A DNA stretch of 64,000 nt from positions 50,517 to 114,516 of the forward strand of contig NZ_JACSPN010000010.1 of the NCBI RefSeq assembly GCF_015142735.1, given 5' to 3'. The notes beneath the pieces were generated by a model. That model ran no database searches and was not told where the DNA came from. It saw nothing but the letters and a program-made list of their open reading frames with translations. Made by a program: the position numbers and the translations under genes. This document shows, piece after piece, positions 60,901 through 64,000 of this stretch. This DNA comes from Oerskovia douganii (GTDB taxonomy: Bacteria; Actinomycetota; Actinomycetes; Actinomycetales; Cellulomonadaceae). The stretch's first letter is position 1. Each line of letters starts with the position of its first letter.

Positions 60901-62881
60901 CCGCCGCCTGCTCGAGGAGGCCGAGGAGCTCGAGGCCCGATCGCGCCAGCGCGGCCTCGTGGTCGACGACGACGTGCTCTTCGCGTTCTACGACGAACGC
61001 ATCCCCGACGACGTCGTGTCCGCGCGCCACTTCGACACCTGGTGGAAGTCCGCCAGACGCCGCGACCCCGACCTGCTCACGTTCACGCTCGAACAGCTCG
61101 TGCCCGACGCCGAGTCCGTCGACACCTCGCTCTTCCCCGAGACCTGGGTCCAGGGCGACCTCACGCTCCCCCTCACCTACCAGTTCCAGCCCGGGACCGA
61201 CGCCGACGGCGTGACCGTGCACATCCCCATCAGCGTCCTGAACCGCGTCGTCCCCGACGGCTTCGACTGGATGGTCCCCGGCCTCCTCGACGAGCTCGCG
61301 ACCGCGACCATCCGCTCGCTGCCCAAGCCCGTGCGCGTCCAGCTCGTCCCCGCCCCCGACGTCGCCCGCGACGTCGTCGGCTGGCTCCACGAGAACACCC
61401 CCGCCTGGGAGGACATCACCCGCGCAGGCGACATGGCCGAACCCTTCCACGTCGCGTTCACCCGAGCCGTCCGCGCCCTGCGCGACGTCGTCATCCCCGA
61501 CGACGCCTGGGACGACGCCCGCACCGAACGCCTCCCCGCCCACCTGCGCATGACCTTCCGCGTCATCGAGGAACGCCGCGGCGGCGAGGTCGTGCTCGAC
61601 GAGTCCAAGGACCTCGTCTCGCTCCAGCGACGCCTCGCACCCCAGGCGCAGGCGGCGGTGCGGGCGGCCGTCAAGGGGGCGGTCGGTGCGGCGCTGCGTG
61701 AGGCTGCTGCTGGGGCTGGGGAAGCGGTGAGGGGGGCGGAGGGCGAGGCGGGATCGGCGCTCGGCCTTCCCGGGTCTGCTCGTTCCTCGCAGACCCCTGC
61801 CAGGCCCACCACGACCTTCGCCACCGATCCCGCCTCGCCCTCCTCCACTTCCGCGTCGCCTTCCGCGGGTCGCCCTGGTGGGGGCATCGGTGGGGCTGAT
61901 GAGAGCGGGGCGCCCGACGGCGGCGCTCCCTCCGTCGTCGTCGCCGAGGCGACCGGGCTCACCACGTGGCCCACGGGGCTCCCGGACGGTGTGCTGCCCG
62001 AGGTCGTGTCGACGCCCGCCGGAGGCGGCATGGTCGTGCGCGGGTACCCCGCGCTCGTCGAGGAGCTCGACGCCAAGGGCCGGCCCAGCGTCGCGCTCCG
62101 CGTGCTCGCCGACCGGTCGGCGCAGGACCGCGAGCACGCACGCGGTGTCCGGCGCCTCCTGCTGGGCGAGACCGCGCTCCAGACGGCGCGCGTCACGAGC
62201 CGCTGGACCGGGACGCAGTCCCTGACCATGGCCGCGAGCCCGTACCGGAACACCGAGGACCTCGTCGCCGACCTCCAGCTCGCGGCCGTCACGGCACTGA
62301 CCTCCGGCGCCAAGACCTCCCAGTACGGGCCGCTGCCGGACGCTGTACAGATCAGGAGCGCCGCCTCGTACACGGCAGCGCGGGACCTCGTGAAGCGTCA
62401 CCTCGAGGCCGAGGTGCACCAGATCGTCGGGCACGTCGTCGCCGCGCTCACGGCCGCACGGAACCTGGACGGCGAGATCCGCTCGGCCAACAGCCTCGCG
62501 CTGCTCAACACGCTCCAGGACGTGCGCGACCAGGTCGCGGGCCTCGTCTACGCAGGCTTCGCATCGCGGACCCCGGCCCACCGGCTGCCGCACCTGACCC
62601 GCTACCTGCGGGCGGCGTCGTACCGGATCGAGAAGGCCGCGACCAACCCGCACCGGGACGCCGAGCTCGCCTGGCGCGTGCACGACGTCGAGGAGGCGTA
62701 CGGCAAGGCCCGCGCCGCCTGGGCGGCGGGCCCCGGCGACCCTGCCCGCCTCGCCGAGCTCGACGAGGCGCGCTGGCTCATCGAGGAGTTCCGGGTGTCC
62801 CTGTTCGCGCAGCAGCTCGGGACCGACGGGCCGGTCAGCGAGAAGCGGATCCGGAAGGTGCTCGCGCCGGGCGGCTGGTAG
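57968..62881 (+). CDS. hrpA: HrpA-type DEAH RNA helicase with DUF3418
   Basis: 1637 residues. A basic, low-complexity start (1-140) is followed by the helicase core: motif I GETGSGKTTQLP near 178, Ia TQPRRIAART, II IIDEAHERS near 280, III ITSATIDSQRF, V ATNVAETSLTVPGIHYVVD, VI QRSGRSGRV near 542. HA2 and OB-like parts follow, then a long DUF3418 region to the C-terminus. A low-complexity insertion (about 1230-1320) interrupts it. GTG 57968 is chosen because family similarity in the preceding frame to TTG 57950 is absent. Role in mRNA processing or ribosome assembly known only from other bacteria. Confidence 0.95.
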   Translation: MSTEPHGPARPALDETQARTADGPASAPSRERAGEPGREPGGAQRERSGQRRRRGGRGRAKPQVTDQDAAAEKAPATDRPEGSASRTDRPRTQGAKAPERERTSKGERPPSGREQRSSKRGDRRGGRPQQVDPARLAKAAERRAAVVVPPITYPEQLPVSARREDIARAIAENQVVIVAGETGSGKTTQLPKIALELGRGRKGQIGHTQPRRIAARTVAERINEELRGDRPLVLGEIVGYQVRFTDQSSDQTLVKVMTDGILLAQIQRDPQLLAYDTLIIDEAHERSLNIDFLLGYLTRLLPQRPDLKVIITSATIDSQRFARHFAPGGPLPPLTADELAAAESAGTDEVPDGAAHLPETAPVIEVTGRTYPVEIRYRPLSPDVDPESGKAKRGSSQTKSPAKGAQEKDLVTGIVDAVEELMAEGPGDVLVFLSGEREIHDTADALESRLGERTRDAKRPDFVEILPLYARLSSAEQHRVFQAHSSRRVVLATNVAETSLTVPGIHYVVDPGTARISRYSKATKVQRLPIEPIAQASANQRSGRSGRVADGIAIRLYSEEDFLSRPEFTEPEILRTSLASVLLQMISVGVVSSPDDVARFPFVEPPDTRSIRDGVQLLTELGALETVSEDERTVTRLTEIGRVLAQLPMDPRLARMIWEGSRRGVAREVAIIAAVMSIQDPRERPAEYRAQADQLHARFADPRSDFLTYLNLWEYVREQQHELSSSAFRRLCKAEYINFLRVREWQDVVAQLREMSKPLGIDMSYTPRTRGDAGSGKGAPASGTTVAEATDQPVERRLTWDDDTIHQALLAGLLSQIGMQEATEVKASSVAHLRGPQKELAMKRAKKQARNEYLGARGARFAIFPGSPLSKKPPVWVMAGELVETSRLWGRDVAKIQPEWAEELAGHLVKRTYSEPHWSTKQGAAQAKEKVLLYGVPIVADRTVLYGKVDPEAAREMFIRHALVQGEWTTHHQFFHENRRLLEEAEELEARSRQRGLVVDDDVLFAFYDERIPDDVVSARHFDTWWKSARRRDPDLLTFTLEQLVPDAESVDTSLFPETWVQGDLTLPLTYQFQPGTDADGVTVHIPISVLNRVVPDGFDWMVPGLLDELATATIRSLPKPVRVQLVPAPDVARDVVGWLHENTPAWEDITRAGDMAEPFHVAFTRAVRALRDVVIPDDAWDDARTERLPAHLRMTFRVIEERRGGEVVLDESKDLVSLQRRLAPQAQAAVRAAVKGAVGAALREAAAGAGEAVRGAEGEAGSALGLPGSARSSQTPARPTTTFATDPASPSSTSASPSAGRPGGGIGGADESGAPDGGAPSVVVAEATGLTTWPTGLPDGVLPEVVSTPAGGGMVVRGYPALVEELDAKGRPSVALRVLADRSAQDREHARGVRRLLLGETALQTARVTSRWTGTQSLTMAASPYRNTEDLVADLQLAAVTALTSGAKTSQYGPLPDAVQIRSAASYTAARDLVKRHLEAEVHQIVGHVVAALTAARNLDGEIRSANSLALLNTLQDVRDQVAGLVYAGFASRTPAHRLPHLTRYLRAASYRIEKAATNPHRDAELAWRVHDVEEAYGKARAAWAAGPGDPARLAELDEARWLIEEFRVSLFAQQLGTDGPVSEKRIRKVLAPGGW

Positions 62882-62888
62882 AGGCGTC

Positions 62889-62905
62889 TCGCCAGGCACT
62901 GGCGA
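62889..62905 (+). terminator. Short hairpin after hrpA
   Basis: Perfect 7-bp stem TCGCCAG-GCA-CTGGCGA, seven bases after the stop. Confidence 0.5.
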
Positions 62906-63174
62906 AGCGTGGCGAGGACCCGGCGGTCATGAGGCCGGACCGGCGCTGTCACGACCCGTGCGGGCCCCCTGTCGCACCCCGGACGTGACGCGATCGTGGC
63001 GCCCGCACCGGCGCGCATGTGCTAACCGCCCGTCGCGGGTCCCGGCAGCCGTGGGACCTTGGTCACGATCTTCCGGGCAGAGGTCATTTTCGACCGGACG
63101 GCCGGGATTCGATGCCTACGCTGAGGAGGAACGGCCAGGAAGGTCTGGCCGCACTAGCTGCTCTGGAGGGCATC

Positions 63175-63948
63175 ATGCGCACCGTCGTCGTCACCGGAAC
63201 CGCCTCGGGCATCGGCAAGGCCCTCAAGGGCATGCTGGAGGCCGACGGCCACCGCGTCATCGGCGTGGACCTGCGCGACGCCGACGTCGCGGTCGACCTC
63301 ACGACCGACGCGGGTCGCACGGACCTCGTCGAGAAGGTCACCGAGCTCAGCGGCGGCACGATCGACGCGATCGTCGCCAACGCCGGCCTGTCGAACGGCA
63401 GCCCGGCGACCCTCGCGGTCAACTACTTCGGCGCCCTCGCGACGCTCGAGGGCCTGCGCCCGCTGCTCGCCGGCTCGGACGCCCCGCGCGCCGCCGTGAC
63501 CTGCTCCATGGCGAGCCTCCTGCCCGTCGACGACCAGCTCGTCGAGCTGACCCTCGCAGGCGACGAGGCCGCCGCGCTCGCCCGCGCGGCCGAGCTCACC
63601 GCCGCCGGGACGGGCGACATCATCTACGGCAGCAGCAAGGCCGCGATCGCCCACTGGCTGCGCCGCGTCGCCCCCACCGCCGACTGGGCAGGGGCGAACA
63701 TCCCCCTCAACGCGATCGGCCCGGGCATCGTCCAGACCGGCATGACCGCGGAGATGCTCTCGACCGAGGAGTCGACCAAGGCCGTCGAGTCCGTGGTCCC
63801 CATGCCCCTGGGCGGGATCATGGGCCCCGAGGTCCCCGCGAACCTCCTGCGCTTCCTCGTCTCCCCGGAGAACAGCCACATGTGCGGACAGGTCGTCTTC
63901 GTCGACGGCGGCTCCGACGTGGTCTTCCGGGGCGACAGGGTCTGGTGA
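63175..63948 (+). CDS. Short-chain dehydrogenase/reductase
   Basis: 257 residues, classical SDR fold. Coenzyme motif VTGTASGIGKAL (TGxxxGIG), IVANAGLSNG (NAG), catalytic Ser in AAVTCSMASL and Tyr/Lys in IIYGSSKAAIAHWLRR. The stretch AIGPGIVQTGMTAEMLS and closing GQVVFVDGGSDVVF match 3-alpha-hydroxysteroid dehydrogenase/carbonyl reductase relatives. GGAGG before ATG 63175; a TACGCT box at 63117-63122 may be its -10. Substrate unknown. Confidence 0.93.
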   Translation: MRTVVVTGTASGIGKALKGMLEADGHRVIGVDLRDADVAVDLTTDAGRTDLVEKVTELSGGTIDAIVANAGLSNGSPATLAVNYFGALATLEGLRPLLAGSDAPRAAVTCSMASLLPVDDQLVELTLAGDEAAALARAAELTAAGTGDIIYGSSKAAIAHWLRRVAPTADWAGANIPLNAIGPGIVQTGMTAEMLSTEESTKAVESVVPMPLGGIMGPEVPANLLRFLVSPENSHMCGQVVFVDGGSDVVFRGDRVW

Positions 63949-64000
63949 CCTGACCGGCTCACCTCGGGAAGGCGGCCCGACGGCGTCACGTGCGTGACGT
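63949..64000. other. Window edge after SDR gene
   Basis: 52 bases without a recognisable feature. Confidence 0.5.

Noticed and set aside
56984..62899. A nearly 6-kb open frame on the minus strand opposite hrpA
   Set aside because: Its product is repetitive Arg/Asp/Leu/Val sequence without family motifs, the mirror of high third-position GC in hrpA. The plus strand encodes all helicase motifs.

Overview
The window is very GC-rich, densely coding chromosomal DNA with strong third-position G/C bias. It looks like a high-GC actinobacterium of the order Micrococcales. A Cellulomonadaceae or Promicromonosporaceae relative (Cellulomonas, Oerskovia, Cellulosimicrobium type) is my inference from the gene families: VanY with a Pro/Thr tail, an Excalibur protein, an F420-type LLM oxidoreductase, an HrpA/DUF3418 helicase, DUF427 and DUF2993/LmeA-like proteins. 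I see no rRNA, tRNA, CRISPR array, insertion sequence, phage or plasmid gene. About 45 protein genes are supported.

Layout. 1-3.4 kb: the livK-livH-livM branched-chain amino acid uptake operon (minus strand, livM cut by the window edge), with a strong palindrome upstream and a hairpin between livK and livH. 3.6-6.6 kb: an unusual two-gene unit, a TPR-AAA+ ATPase translationally coupled to a TPR/multi-membrane-segment protein. 6.8-11.1 kb: aldo/keto reductase, cold-shock protein with a long leader, two uncharacterised proteins and a transglutaminase-like protein. 11.2-15.1 kb: a 1309-residue RecB-like nuclease/superfamily 1 helicase. 15.3-18.9 kb: Excalibur membrane protein, TetR regulator divergent from a YhcG-type nuclease, VanZ protein. 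19.2-23.3 kb: polar amino acid ABC uptake (ATPase, permease, two paralogous binding lipoproteins). 23.8-27.8 kb: a heterodimeric ABC exporter. 27.8-33.2 kb: AlkZ-like glycosylase, two leaderless divergent genes (LmeA-like, F420 oxidoreductase), Bcr/CflA efflux pump, VOC protein and family-5 uracil-DNA glycosylase. 33.2-41.1 kb: SbcCD nuclease, STAS protein, YbaK deacylase, anchored protein plus PrsW protease. 41.1-45.7 kb: ABC-F protein with a 240-nt leader, nucleoside deaminase, VanY peptidase. 45.8-57.9 kb: secreted helical proteins, phosphotransferase, DoxX, a GAF histidine kinase and its likely LuxR-type response regulator separated by a MazF toxin-antitoxin pair, PAP2/diacylglycerol-kinase fusion, acyltransferase, cyclase-fold protein, LmeA-like protein and a frameshifted DUF427 gene. 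57.9-64 kb: HrpA helicase and a short-chain dehydrogenase.

How it works together. Most transcription units are short and many adjacent genes overlap by GTGA or ATGA, implying translational coupling. At least eight genes start exactly six bases after a TANNNT-like -10 box and have no Shine-Dalgarno sequence, so leaderless transcription looks common here. Convergent gene pairs are separated by long, nearly perfect hairpins that probably terminate in both directions. The observations most worth a second look are the AAA+/TPR membrane pair, a small family of secreted helical proteins with a shared upstream 12-mer, the ABC-F leader, the duplicated terminator arms, a cyclase missing its metal ligands, and the toxin-antitoxin cassette inside the two-component locus.
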